Assembly (NCBI RefSeq): GCF_029360645.1
Contig: NZ_JARDUA010000009.1
Location: 1-64,000 of the forward strand
Reading direction: 5' to 3'
DNA from: Pontibacter litorisediminis
GTDB taxonomy: Bacteria > Bacteroidota > Bacteroidia > Cytophagales > Hymenobacteraceae
Length of the DNA stretch: 64,000 nt
Part shown: in pieces, positions 17,057 to 25,732 of the stretch
Numbering within the stretch: the first letter of the stretch is position 1
How the letters are laid out: each line of letters opens with the position of its first letter
Program-made: the position numbers and the translations under genes
The notes under the pieces: model-generated
The model's database searches: none
What the model saw: the letters and a program-made list of their open reading frames with translations, nothing else
Told to the model about the DNA's origin: nothing

Positions 17057-18619
17057 ATGAAGAAGACACTATTGGCCAGCCTGGCGTTATTGCTGGGCTG
17101 GGGTGGTACTGCCTTTGCCCAGACGGAGACAGACGCGCTGCGCTACTCCCAGTTGGGCGTTTTCGGTACTGCGCGTATACAGGGCATGGGCGGTGCACAG
17201 ACTGCGTTGGGTGCCGATATCTCCAGCCTTTCGGGTAACCCGGCCGGTTTGGGCATGTTCCGCCGTTCTGAGTTCACGATCACCCCAGGTGTGCAGTCCG
17301 TAGAGAATCGCTCCTCTATTTCCAGCGAGCGGAATACGGGCAGCAACAGCAACTTCGTGCTTCCGCAGATGGGGGTGGTTGTCTCGAACAGGAGAGGAGA
17401 CAGCGACGACAGCGACTGGCGCGGCACAACCTTCGGCATTGGGTTTACCAGGCTCAACAACTTCAACAGTGAGTTTAACTACACCAATGTCGCCAGCCCT
17501 CCAAACACTATTGTCGATTACTTCGCGGACCGGGCTAACAACCGGGCCCTGAGCGCAAACGAGACGCTTCTGGGGAGTTTAGACGCGGAGTATTCCGGAG
17601 GAATACAGACTTTAGAGGGGCTGGCCTACGGCACTTATCTGATAGATGTGTTTGAGGATGATAATGGGCAGTATGCGGAGCCGCTGTATACAATCGGCAG
17701 CAGTAACCAACAAGAGGAGGTGAAGCGTAGCGGCTCTCAAAGCCAGATTGATATTGGTGTTGGTACTAGCTACAAAGACAGGATATACTTAGGAGCCTCT
17801 TTGGGGATCATGACCACTGACTTCAGGCAGGAAAGCTACTTCCGGGAGTCGGGCAGGTATATCGCCTCCTTTGGTGAAACTGCTGATGAAGATATAGAGA
17901 GTGATTACAACCTGGCGCTGCGGGATGAGTTCACGACTCGTGGGGCAGGAGTGAACCTGAAAGTGGGGATCATCGCCAGGCCCATAGATGCCTTACGACT
18001 AGGGCTAAGCATTCAAACTCCTACAGCGTATACGTTTAATGATGAGTACCAAAGCTCTATTTCTGCGACAACATTGAACCTGACCACATCGAGGTCGGAA
18101 ACATTAAATGAGGCAACTGTTCCAGGGGAGTTCAACTACCGCCTAACTACTCCGTTCAGGGCCTCGGGAGGTGTGGCGTACTTTATCAGCAAGTATGGCT
18201 TTCTGACAGCAGAAGTTGAATACGTGGGGTACGATAACATGAGCTTTTCTGAAGACGATGATTTCAGCTCATCCAGCGATTACTTCACTAACCTGAACAA
18301 CCGGATATCCAATACATTTCAGTCTGCTGTGAACTATAAAATCGGAGCAGAGGGCAGGTATGAGATCTTTAGGTTTAGAGCAGGCTATGCTCATTCCGGA
18401 GACCCATATAAGAGCTCGGAACTTGACGGCGCCATCAAGGCCTATACTTTGGGAGCGGGCATCAGGCTCAAGAACTTTTACCTGGACTTAGCCTATGTGA
18501 ACAGTGAGGCACAAGAGAGGTATTCCCCATATACGTTTAGCTCAGGCGGGGGAGAGCCTTTGGTTGACATCGACAGAAAGCAGAATACTGTTGCGCTGAC
18601 CTTAGGCGTGAATTTCTAA
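17057..18619 (+). CDS. FadL/OmpP1-like outer-membrane protein
   Basis: 520 aa predicted outer-membrane beta barrel, possibly a hydrophobic-compound channel. The signal peptide ends at AFAQ (about 21/22). The N-terminal plug-like region has the OMPP1-family pattern ARIQGMGGAQTALGADISSL followed by SGNPAGLG. Alternating strands run to the C-terminus, which ends in phenylalanine (LTLGVNF), a barrel-assembly signal. The substrate is unknown. It probably shares a transcript with the preceding lipoprotein and ends in a hairpin. Base composition falls visibly in its second half compared with the first. Confidence 0.8.
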   Translation: MKKTLLASLALLLGWGGTAFAQTETDALRYSQLGVFGTARIQGMGGAQTALGADISSLSGNPAGLGMFRRSEFTITPGVQSVENRSSISSERNTGSNSNFVLPQMGVVVSNRRGDSDDSDWRGTTFGIGFTRLNNFNSEFNYTNVASPPNTIVDYFADRANNRALSANETLLGSLDAEYSGGIQTLEGLAYGTYLIDVFEDDNGQYAEPLYTIGSSNQQEEVKRSGSQSQIDIGVGTSYKDRIYLGASLGIMTTDFRQESYFRESGRYIASFGETADEDIESDYNLALRDEFTTRGAGVNLKVGIIARPIDALRLGLSIQTPTAYTFNDEYQSSISATTLNLTTSRSETLNEATVPGEFNYRLTTPFRASGGVAYFISKYGFLTAEVEYVGYDNMSFSEDDDFSSSSDYFTNLNNRISNTFQSAVNYKIGAEGRYEIFRFRAGYAHSGDPYKSSELDGAIKAYTLGAGIRLKNFYLDLAYVNSEAQERYSPYTFSSGGGEPLVDIDRKQNTVALTLGVNF

Positions 18620-18643
18620 GTATAAAGACAAGCACAGCAAACG

Positions 18644-18676
18644 CGGCGGCTCCAGAAGGGGCTGCCGTTTTTGTTT
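18644..18676 (+). terminator. Terminator of the FadL-like gene
   Basis: CGGCGGCTCC and GGGGCTGCCG pair with two G-U pairs around AGAA, followed by TTTTTGTTTT. A TAAGTATAA string straddles the stop codon just upstream. Confidence 0.75.
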
Positions 18677-18689
18677 TCAGTTGCCATCA

Positions 18690-19500
18690 AATAGGAACTA
18701 ACGATTTGCAGTACCAGGACTAGCTGCTTTAGTTGAAGTATAAGCCCCTCCCCTAAAGAACAAGGGAGGAGTTCTGCAGTACCTGGCCCAGCCACTCCTA
18801 CCTCTCCTTAGCTAAGGAGGGGAGTCTGTAACTGCCCTGCCTGATGTGTAAGTTTCATGGCTGCTGGGGTAGTATCAGCACAAGTATAAACCCACCCCTA
18901 GCCCCTCCCGAGAGGGGAATTTCAGCAGCCGATTACATCCCTCTACCCCTTCAAGGGGGACTTCGGTTCACATTGCATCGCAAGAAGCTATCGAATCTGA
19001 TTCCAGCCTTTGGGTTGAGCGCCTTGTGAGATCCGGTGCCCGTTAAGGGCATGCCGAGCGAGAACGAGGCAAGGAGGGAACACAGCGCGATGCCCTTATC
19101 GAGGGCCCCTACCCCCAAGACGAGCCCCCTCGGGCTAGAGAGCATCAAAGCCAGAGGTGAAACAATACAGGTTATAAAGCCGGGGATGAACAGAAGCTAG
19201 GAAGGATAGCTTGTATCCAGTGGCAGAAAGCAGCAGCAAAGGCACAAGCGGACGCTTGCGCCAGAGAAGTATGAAGTATAGCCAAAGTATGAAGTATGGC
19301 TTTTCAAAGCTGGATTGCAGATCCGAGAGCATAGCAAGGCACGGGTTGCAAACCCGCGCCAGCAAAGTGCTTACGCCAGGAAAAAGACAAAGGCCCCAGC
19401 AGGCGCTGGCGCACGGAAAGCAGCTGGCAAGTGTAAACCATAAGTATAAATCCCTTCCAAACCAGCAACAGGTACGGTTTTGGCTGCTAACCTATGGCTA
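18690..19500 (+). repeat. Long intergenic repeat, copy R1
   Basis: About 0.8 kb without a credible gene. Blocks shared with three other loci: a CTTTGGGTTGAGCGCC block (18987-19041), a GCGCGATGCCCTTATCGAGG block (19084-19163), and a three-palindrome module (19241-19360). Several CCCCTCC/GGAGGGG palindromes lie at 18745-18960. It lies between the FadL-like gene and DPP-IV. Short ORFs here are not conserved between copies. The last 50 bp before the DPP-IV start hold a small CTCCTAACTTAGAGGAG inverted repeat. Confidence 0.75.
19241..19360 (+). repeat. Three-palindrome module (copy in R1)
   Basis: Palindrome F (GGCACAAGCGGACGCTTGCG plus CC, 19241-19262), palindrome H (CTGGATTGCAGATCCGAG, 19310-19327) and palindrome G (GGCACGGGTTGCAAACCCGC plus GCC, 19338-19360). 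Gaps are 47 and 10 bp. The same three occur inverted at 47974-48095 with gaps of 48 and 10 bp. REP/RAYT-type mobilised hairpins are one explanation. Confidence 0.7.
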
Positions 19501-19553
19501 AACCACATTATTCTCCTAACTTAGAGGAGCTAAACTATAACTAAACCTTAAAC

Positions 19554-21785
19554 ATGCATATCAGACTAAAAACAAACCTTTTGGCTGCCGTGCTTCTGTG
19601 CTTTGCCTTTGTGGCGCAGGCGCAGCAGAAAAAAGACATCACCCTGGAGGATATCTACCAGAAAGGGACCTTCCGCGCCAAATCGGTGTATGGGGTAAAC
19701 TGGATGAACGACGGGCGCTACTACAGCTCGCAGGTGGCCGACGAGAAAAACAAAGTATACGACATCGTAAAGTATGACGTGACCACCGGCCAGCCAGTGA
19801 GCACCATCATCGAAGGCGAGAACCTGGTGCCAGCGGGCAGCAACCAGCCGATACAGTACGACGGCTATACCTTTTCCTCTGATGAGCAGAAGGTACTGTT
19901 CTCTACCGATACCGAGCAGATCTACCGCCGCTCTTCCAAGGCCGATTTTTATATCTATGACATCGCCTCCAAGAAACTGACCAAGCTGAGTGACGGCGGC
20001 AAGCAACTATATGCCACCTTCTCGCCGGACGCCAAGCGCGTGGCCTTCGCCCGCGAGAACAACATGTTCGTGACGGACCTGAGCAACATGCAGGAGACGC
20101 AGATCACCACAGACGGCAAGTTCAACTCTATTATCCATGGCTATGCAGATTGGGTATACGAGGAGGAATTCTCTTTCGCGCAAGGCTTCCACTGGTCGCC
20201 GGACGGCAAGAAGATCGCCTTCTACACGTTTGACGAGACAAACGTGCCGGAGTTTAACATGCAGATGTGGGGCGAGCTCTACCCGCAGGACTACAAGTTC
20301 AAGTATCCGAAAGCCGGTGAGGCCAACTCAAAGGTAACCGTATCGGTGTACGATGTGAACAACGGCAAAACCGTGAAAATGGACACCGGCAAAGAGGATG
20401 ACATCTACATCCCGCGCATCAAATGGACAAACGACGCTAACCTGCTGTCTATCCAGAAAATGAACCGCCTGCAGAACACGCTGGAGATCCTGCATGCCAA
20501 TGCTACCACTGGTAAGGCTGACGTGGTGCTGAAAGAAACCGACAAGGCCTACATTGATGTAACCGACGACCTAACCTACCTGAAGGACGGCAAGCACTTT
20601 ATCCATAGCTCAGAAGTAGAGGGCTTTAACCACCTGTACCTGTACAACATGAAGGGCAAGCTGGTGCGCCAGATAACGAACGGCAACTGGGAGGTAAGCC
20701 AGTTTGTGGGCTACGATGAGAAAAACGACCGCCTGTACTACATGTCTACGGAGGTGTCGCCGCTGGAGCGCCACCTGTACAGCATCAGCAGCAAAGGCAA
20801 AAGCAAAAAGCGCCTGACTGACAAAGCCGGTACGCACCGCGTGAACATGAGCAACGACTTTAAGTATTATCTGGACTACTTCTCCGCCGCCAACCAGGTG
20901 CCAACCGTAAGCCTACACACGGCCAAAGACGGCAAACTGATTAAGGTGCTGGAGGATAACGCGCAGCTGAAGAATACCCTGGCGCAGTACGACATCGCCA
21001 AGCAGGAGTTCTTCACCATGAACACGGCAGACGGCACCAAGCTCAACGGCTGGATGATCAAGCCAACGGATTTTGACCCGAACAAGAAGTACCCGGTGCT
21101 GATGTTCGTGTACGGCGGCCCAGGCTCGCAGACGGTGACCAACAGCTGGGGCGGCACCAACTACCTGTGGTACCAGGTGCTGGCCGACAAAGGCATGATC
21201 ATCGTGAGCGTGGACAACCGCGGCACCGGTGCCCGTGGCGCGGAGTTTAAGAAAGTGACCTACGCCAACCTGGGCAAGTATGAGATAGAGGACCAGGTGG
21301 AGGCAGCCAAGTGGCTGGGCAAGCAGTCTTATGTAGACAAGAATCGCATTGGCATCTGGGGCCACAGCTTTGGCGGCTACATGACGCTGTTGGGCCTGAC
21401 GAAAGGCGAAGGCGTATTCCGTGCCGGTATCTCTGTTGCCCCGGTAACAAACTGGAGATACTATGACAGCATCTACACCGAGCGCTTCCTGAAAACACCG
21501 CAGGAGAACGCCGCCGGCTACGATGATAACTCACCGCTGAACTTTGCCGACCAGCTGCAGGGCGACCTGCTGCTGATTCACGGCACCGGCGACGACAACG
21601 TGCACTTCCAGAACGCGGTGGCCATGCAGGATGCCCTGATCAGCGCCAACAAGCAGTTCGAGAGCTTCTACTACCCGAACCGCAACCACGGCGTGGGCGG
21701 TGGCGTTACATCCATTCACCGCTTTAAGATGATGACCAACTTCCTGGAGCGCAAGCTGATCAACCCGACAGAGGTAAACCAGTAA
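19554..21785 (+). CDS. Secreted dipeptidyl peptidase IV (S9 family)
   Basis: Cleaves X-Pro and X-Ala dipeptides from peptide N-termini in the periplasm. 743 aa: signal peptide to about residue 23 (FVAQAQ), an eight-bladed beta-propeller (about 30-470), then an alpha/beta-hydrolase domain. The catalytic triad is S605 (GHSFGGY), D680 (GTGDDNVH) and H712 (RNHGVGGG). The substrate-anchoring double Glu of DPP-IV is visible as YEEEFSFAQGFHWSPDG, which supports DPP-IV over other S9 peptidases. Monocistronic, ended by a hairpin. Confidence 0.93.
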   Translation: MHIRLKTNLLAAVLLCFAFVAQAQQKKDITLEDIYQKGTFRAKSVYGVNWMNDGRYYSSQVADEKNKVYDIVKYDVTTGQPVSTIIEGENLVPAGSNQPIQYDGYTFSSDEQKVLFSTDTEQIYRRSSKADFYIYDIASKKLTKLSDGGKQLYATFSPDAKRVAFARENNMFVTDLSNMQETQITTDGKFNSIIHGYADWVYEEEFSFAQGFHWSPDGKKIAFYTFDETNVPEFNMQMWGELYPQDYKFKYPKAGEANSKVTVSVYDVNNGKTVKMDTGKEDDIYIPRIKWTNDANLLSIQKMNRLQNTLEILHANATTGKADVVLKETDKAYIDVTDDLTYLKDGKHFIHSSEVEGFNHLYLYNMKGKLVRQITNGNWEVSQFVGYDEKNDRLYYMSTEVSPLERHLYSISSKGKSKKRLTDKAGTHRVNMSNDFKYYLDYFSAANQVPTVSLHTAKDGKLIKVLEDNAQLKNTLAQYDIAKQEFFTMNTADGTKLNGWMIKPTDFDPNKKYPVLMFVYGGPGSQTVTNSWGGTNYLWYQVLADKGMIIVSVDNRGTGARGAEFKKVTYANLGKYEIEDQVEAAKWLGKQSYVDKNRIGIWGHSFGGYMTLLGLTKGEGVFRAGISVAPVTNWRYYDSIYTERFLKTPQENAAGYDDNSPLNFADQLQGDLLLIHGTGDDNVHFQNAVAMQDALISANKQFESFYYPNRNHGVGGGVTSIHRFKMMTNFLERKLINPTEVNQ

Positions 21786-21806
21786 GCAAGTATAAAACCC
21801 AGTATA

Positions 21807-21838
21807 AAGGCCTGCCGGAAACGGCGGGCCTTTTTGTT
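21807..21838 (+). terminator. Terminator of DPP-IV gene
   Basis: GGCCTGCCG and CGGCGGGCC pair (one G-U) around GAAA, then TTTTTG. Two copies of an AGTATAAA string sit between the stop codon and the stem. Confidence 0.8.
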
Positions 21839-21960
21839 TTGAGGCATTTGCTGAGCATTGCAAGTATAAGTGCTTTAAAACTAAGGGATTGGTGGTGTTG
21901 TGAAGGCGGAAATCGCTTATATTTCGCTCTGTTTGTACCACTATACCACTACATATAACT

Positions 21961-22755
21961 ATGAAGATCACTGTATTCTTTCTGCCGGCACTGTTGCTGT
22001 GCGCCTTTCAGTTTGCTGACACCACGCATACCCGGGCGCTGGAAAGCCTGGCTAACGCGGAACGGAATTTCTCGGCAACGTCCGAGGCCAAGGGGCTGCA
22101 CCAGGCTTTTGTGGAGAACATGGCCGAAGATGGAATTGTGTTTGCCCCCAAACCGACCAATGGCAGGAAACTCCATGCGGCGGCCCCTGCCTCTAAGGCT
22201 TTGCTTACCTGGTATCCTGCCTACGCTGACATTTCAAGCTCCCTGGACTGGGGCTATACCACAGGGCCTTATCAGCTCAAAGCTAATCCCGAAGCTGAGG
22301 AAATAGCGGGAGCGGGTTTTTACCTGTCGGTGTGGCGCAGGCAGCCGGACGGGCAATGGAAAGTGACCGTGGACATGGGCAACTCTTTTCCGGCAGAGCT
22401 GCTGAAAGACGAGGTATACCGGCCGGCAAAAGCCACTGCCAAGGGCAAGAAAGCCAAAGGCACTGCAGAGGGGCTACTAAGCAGGGATGTGCAGAACGTG
22501 CAGCCATACATTGCCGAAACGCTGATCTACCGCCACGGGCAATATCCTTACAAGTATAAAGAGGCCGCCATTGAGCCGGCTGCCAATGTGGTGTACACTA
22601 ACCTGGGGCACGAGCTGTCGCCGGCGGCGGACATGGCCTACACCTACGGCAGCTACAGCCAGGCCGGGGAAAGCGGCCACTACCTAAAAGTATGGAAAAT
22701 GATGGGTGGAGAGTGGAAGCTGGTGGCCCATAACCTGGTTCCGGACCGGAGGTAA
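21961..22755 (+). CDS. Secreted DUF4440/NTF2-like protein
   Basis: 264 aa with an N-terminal signal (about 1-18, LLLCAFQFADT). The first half follows the DUF4440/SnoaL-like pattern: LANAERNFSATSEAKGLHQA, then FVENMAEDGIVFAPKP, LTWYPAYADISSSLDWGYT and an exchanged WRRQPDGQWKVTVDMG strand. The second half (about 155-264) repeats a related fold and ends with YLKVWKMMGGEWKLVAHN, so the protein seems to hold two NTF2-like units. Function unknown. It is convergent with the RelA/SpoT-like gene, with 6 bp between stops. Confidence 0.7.
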   Translation: MKITVFFLPALLLCAFQFADTTHTRALESLANAERNFSATSEAKGLHQAFVENMAEDGIVFAPKPTNGRKLHAAAPASKALLTWYPAYADISSSLDWGYTTGPYQLKANPEAEEIAGAGFYLSVWRRQPDGQWKVTVDMGNSFPAELLKDEVYRPAKATAKGKKAKGTAEGLLSRDVQNVQPYIAETLIYRHGQYPYKYKEAAIEPAANVVYTNLGHELSPAADMAYTYGSYSQAGESGHYLKVWKMMGGEWKLVAHNLVPDRR

Positions 22756-22761
22756 AGAGCC

Positions 22762-23628
22762 TCAGCTGTCGGTCAGTCTGGCCAGGCAGGCGTAGAGGTA
22801 CTGCTTTTCCTGCTCCTCCACAGGCAGCGCCTCGATGTGGCCGCGCAACCGGGAGGCAGACACCTTGGCTGCAGCAGAAGGGCTCTGTTTATACGTTTGC
22901 AGCTCCTCGGCAAGTGCTTGTATCCGGGTAGCCACCGCATCGGCGTCGGCTGTAAGCTGGTTCAGGATAGCGAGCAGCCTGTTCAGCAGCTCGTTCGGCT
23001 CATGGTCAGGGTAGCGGATGTAGTGGTCTATCTCGCTCCAGCCTTCCTCAAACAAGGTTTTTACCTGCACCTCCACCAGGTACAGTTGCCGGCTGGGCTT
23101 GATCTTGAGAATGTAATGCTGCGCCCTGTAGCCTTTGTCTCTTACCAGCACCTTGTAGTTATCGGCGGCAAACTGCCTGGCATCTATGGCGTGGCTGCTG
23201 CTTACATAGGCATAAGGTTCCCGCTTCAGTTCCCAGTGCTGTTGTATGTGGTAGCCTATGGCGTGGCAGTCTTTCTTGTTCAGGTGCAGGAGACGCACGC
23301 CTACCAGGTCGTTTATAAACGAGAGGTAATTTTGGGTGGTTAAGTGGCGGCCCGGATACTCCTGCTTCTTCCGGATGATCTTTTTGAGCAGGTGCAACGG
23401 CTCTTTTACCCGGTAGCACACCGCATGTGCGCTTTTTAACTGCTTTAGGGTCCTCGAAACAAACAGTCCGATGTCCTCCAGCTCGCTTAGCCGCAACGTA
23501 TAGTCGTTGTAGATATCGGTCAGCTCCTGCGCCTCCAGCCCCTGCGCACGCAGCTCCCCCTCACTCACCTTAAGCGAGGCAAGTATAAAAGGCACAGTGG
23601 CTTTCTGTGTGTAGTTAGCTGGGTGCAT
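22762..23628 (-). CDS. RelA/SpoT-domain (p)ppGpp synthetase-like protein
   Basis: 288 aa carrying a single RelA/SpoT nucleotidyltransferase domain (about 65-205) and no HD hydrolase, TGS or ACT domain, so it resembles a small alarmone synthetase. Visible synthetase landmarks: D107 and R112 in NDLVGVRLLHL, Y167 and H171 in KGYRAQHYIL, E186 and Q188 in VEVQVKTLFEEGW, and H202. The usual EVQIRT reads EVQVKT, a conservative Arg-to-Lys change that could affect activity. A helical tail follows (about 215-288). Likely product ppGpp or a related alarmone; activity is not certain. Confidence 0.75.
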   Translation of the reverse strand: MHPANYTQKATVPFILASLKVSEGELRAQGLEAQELTDIYNDYTLRLSELEDIGLFVSRTLKQLKSAHAVCYRVKEPLHLLKKIIRKKQEYPGRHLTTQNYLSFINDLVGVRLLHLNKKDCHAIGYHIQQHWELKREPYAYVSSSHAIDARQFAADNYKVLVRDKGYRAQHYILKIKPSRQLYLVEVQVKTLFEEGWSEIDHYIRYPDHEPNELLNRLLAILNQLTADADAVATRIQALAEELQTYKQSPSAAAKVSASRLRGHIEALPVEEQEKQYLYACLARLTDS

Positions 23629-23708
23629 AACATGAGGGCATTAACACTCTCCCCCACACAAAGTATAGCCCGTTTTCTGCGAAATGTTGCGGTAAGGCCA
23701 AAGTATAC

Positions 23709-24980
23709 TTACTCCTTCAGCCCCAGCTGTGCGTTTATCAGCGGCGTTTTGGGTGCCAGGAAAAAGCCTGTGAGGCTGGCGAACATAATAGGTATAAAGT
23801 GGTGAAAGCCCGTAAGCGTGGCCAAGAGCACAATGGTGCTGATAGGCGTGCGCGTAACGCAGGCGTTTATAGCAGCCATGCAGCTGACAAGTATAAGCGG
23901 CAGGTTCTGACCCGGAAAAAGGCTGTTGACGATCAGGCCAACAGTCGCGCCCACAAAAAAGAGCGGGATAATAAAGCCACCGCGCCAGCCAGAGGTAACG
24001 GTAAAGGCAATCGCGAAAATCTTGGCCACCAGAAGTAGCAGCAGGAACTCCAGCGTGGCCTGCTCCTCTAAAAGGATGTTCAGCTCATCGTGGCTGAAGT
24101 AGCGGGAGAGGGGCACGAAGTAGGCAATGGTACCAATCAGCAAACCGCCCACTGCCATTTTTAGGTAGATAGGCACACCAAACTTCTTGAACATACCCCG
24201 GCATTGGCGCACGACGAAAATAAAGAGCCAACCCGCCGCCGTGCCTGCCAGCGCATAGAGCATGGCATAGAAAAAGTCGGAGAGCTCGGGCGTGGCATAC
24301 ACCGGGAAATTCCAGGTGGGGCCAATGCCAATGTGCGTGATCAGGATAAAAATGACGTAGCTGGAGCAGCTGGCCACAAAGGCTGGGATAAGCGCCTGGT
24401 AATACTCTACCACGTGCTTGTGGTGCAGGATCTCGAGGGCAAACAAGGTGCCGCCCAAGGGTGCGCCGAACAGGGCCGTGAAGGCAGCGGCCATGCCGGC
24501 AATGGTTAAGGAGCGCAGGTCCTCGCCGCGGATCTTCAGTTTTTTGGCGATCCAGGTGCCCGTGGAGCCTACCACCTGCACCAGCGGCGCCTCTGGCCCG
24601 GCACTCCCGCCGCTGGCAATGCACAGCCACGACGACAGGATCATGGACGGGTTATTCTTCGGCTCCAGATGCCCGCCTTTGAAGCGGATGTTATTTACGA
24701 TGAGGTCCATCTCGCCAGGGTCTCCCAACTTATGGATGATGATTCCTGCCAGCAAGCCGGCCGCAGCCATCAAAGGTATCACCCACAGCCCCTGGATTGG
24801 GGCCAGGAAATGAAGCAAACCTTCCAGCACGGTCCAGTACAGGCCGGCAATTACGCCGCCTACGATGCCAATAGCCACCCACAGCAAAAAAATCTTGCTG
24901 AATACAAACGGGTTGAACTGCAAAGGGTAGTTTAGCTGGTTCCGAAGCGTAACGGCCAGTCGTCGTCTCTTAAAGTCCAT
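23709..24980 (-). CDS. ClC-family chloride channel/transporter
   Basis: 423 aa with about ten to twelve hydrophobic helices. Selectivity motifs: GGSAGPEAP (124-132), corresponding to the GKEGP region with gating glutamate E130, and GGFIIP (334-339), the GxFxP motif. No C-terminal CBS pair is present, as in many bacterial ClCs. Likely a Cl-/H+ exchanger. A fluoride-type (CLC-F) assignment is not supported by the motifs seen. It stands alone between the alarmone synthetase-like gene and a 207-bp spacer with no gene. Confidence 0.88.
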   Translation of the reverse strand: MDFKRRRLAVTLRNQLNYPLQFNPFVFSKIFLLWVAIGIVGGVIAGLYWTVLEGLLHFLAPIQGLWVIPLMAAAGLLAGIIIHKLGDPGEMDLIVNNIRFKGGHLEPKNNPSMILSSWLCIASGGSAGPEAPLVQVVGSTGTWIAKKLKIRGEDLRSLTIAGMAAAFTALFGAPLGGTLFALEILHHKHVVEYYQALIPAFVASCSSYVIFILITHIGIGPTWNFPVYATPELSDFFYAMLYALAGTAAGWLFIFVVRQCRGMFKKFGVPIYLKMAVGGLLIGTIAYFVPLSRYFSHDELNILLEEQATLEFLLLLLVAKIFAIAFTVTSGWRGGFIIPLFFVGATVGLIVNSLFPGQNLPLILVSCMAAINACVTRTPISTIVLLATLTGFHHFIPIMFASLTGFFLAPKTPLINAQLGLKE

Positions 24981-25187
24981 CCCGCAAAGGTACGCATAAA
25001 TGCAGGAGCAGGTAAAGGAGGTGGGGTAGAAGTGGACGACTAGCCTCTGCTGGCGGCGCGGCAGTTAGCAGTTGACGCGCGGCTATGGAGAGGTATTTAT
25101 ACTTTTGCCATACTAAAAGAAGCTTGGTGGAGGCGTTATACTTAAAACCAGGGGCCTGTACAGGACGACATAAAATGACGTTGGTTG

Positions 25188-25730
25188 CTACATCTTGAAA
25201 GCAGGCAACTTCAGTTTAGCGATCTCCTTCAACTCCGCAAGAGCCGGTGCGCCTATTTCCTCCGCCGAAAACGACCAGGCCAAGTACGGGTGCTCCTGGA
25301 GCAGGTAAATCGTATGCGCTTCTTCTAAACAAGCCCTGAAATCGCTCCACTTAACGGTAGTGGTTTTCTGTTCGCGGGTTACGCTTATACTTTCGGTTGA
25401 GAAGCTGAGGAGCATCTCCGAAGGATTTTCCGGCAAGCTGTTTTTTGCCAACTGCTTTAAGGCGCCCGTTCGCCTTTTATAAGTTTTCCATTTTAAGTAA
25501 AGCAGGTAAAGCCCGAAACCGGCCCACCAAAACGGGAGCGCAAAAACTCCTACTGCACCAAAGTCGCTTTCTGAAAAAAAGAAGAGCAGGAGCGAGAGTA
25601 GGGTAAGGGCCAGGAAAAAAGCAGCTCTTTTTATATTTCTCTTTCTTCTAGCCGAAACAACGACACTGTCGATAAAAAGAAGCTGCCTGTAGGTCTCTTC
25701 AAAAGTAGTATGTATAGGCACAGACTCCAT
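25188..25730 (-). CDS. YcxB-like domain membrane protein
   Basis: About 180 aa from the Met at 25730, which lies 2 bp beyond the aldehyde dehydrogenase stop (a Met at 25748 would overlap that gene). Two membrane segments (about 35-55 and 60-80, LALTLLSLLLFFF and VFALPFWWAGFGLYLLY). The soluble C-terminal part has SFSTESISVTREQKTTTVKW and then a LLQEHPYLAWSF strand, as in YcxB-like domains. Function unknown. It is the last gene of the aldehyde-dehydrogenase transcript. Confidence 0.65.
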   Translation of the reverse strand: MESVPIHTTFEETYRQLLFIDSVVVSARRKRNIKRAAFFLALTLLSLLLFFFSESDFGAVGVFALPFWWAGFGLYLLYLKWKTYKRRTGALKQLAKNSLPENPSEMLLSFSTESISVTREQKTTTVKWSDFRACLEEAHTIYLLQEHPYLAWSFSAEEIGAPALAELKEIAKLKLPAFKM

Positions 25731-25732
25731 GC

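Noticed and set aside
18795..18833. CCTCTCCTTAGCTAAGGAGG palindromes in the R copies as terminators
   Set aside because: They lie well past real terminators and lack T-tails; they are part of the repeat family.
19241..19360. Three spaced palindromes as a possible CRISPR array
   Set aside because: The three units differ from each other and the gaps are unequal (47 and 10 bp). There is no repeated direct repeat and no cas gene.
25095..25103. TACTTTTG box as a plus-strand promoter in the ClC upstream spacer
   Set aside because: No plus-strand gene follows; the box is part of a TATACTT heptamer copy.
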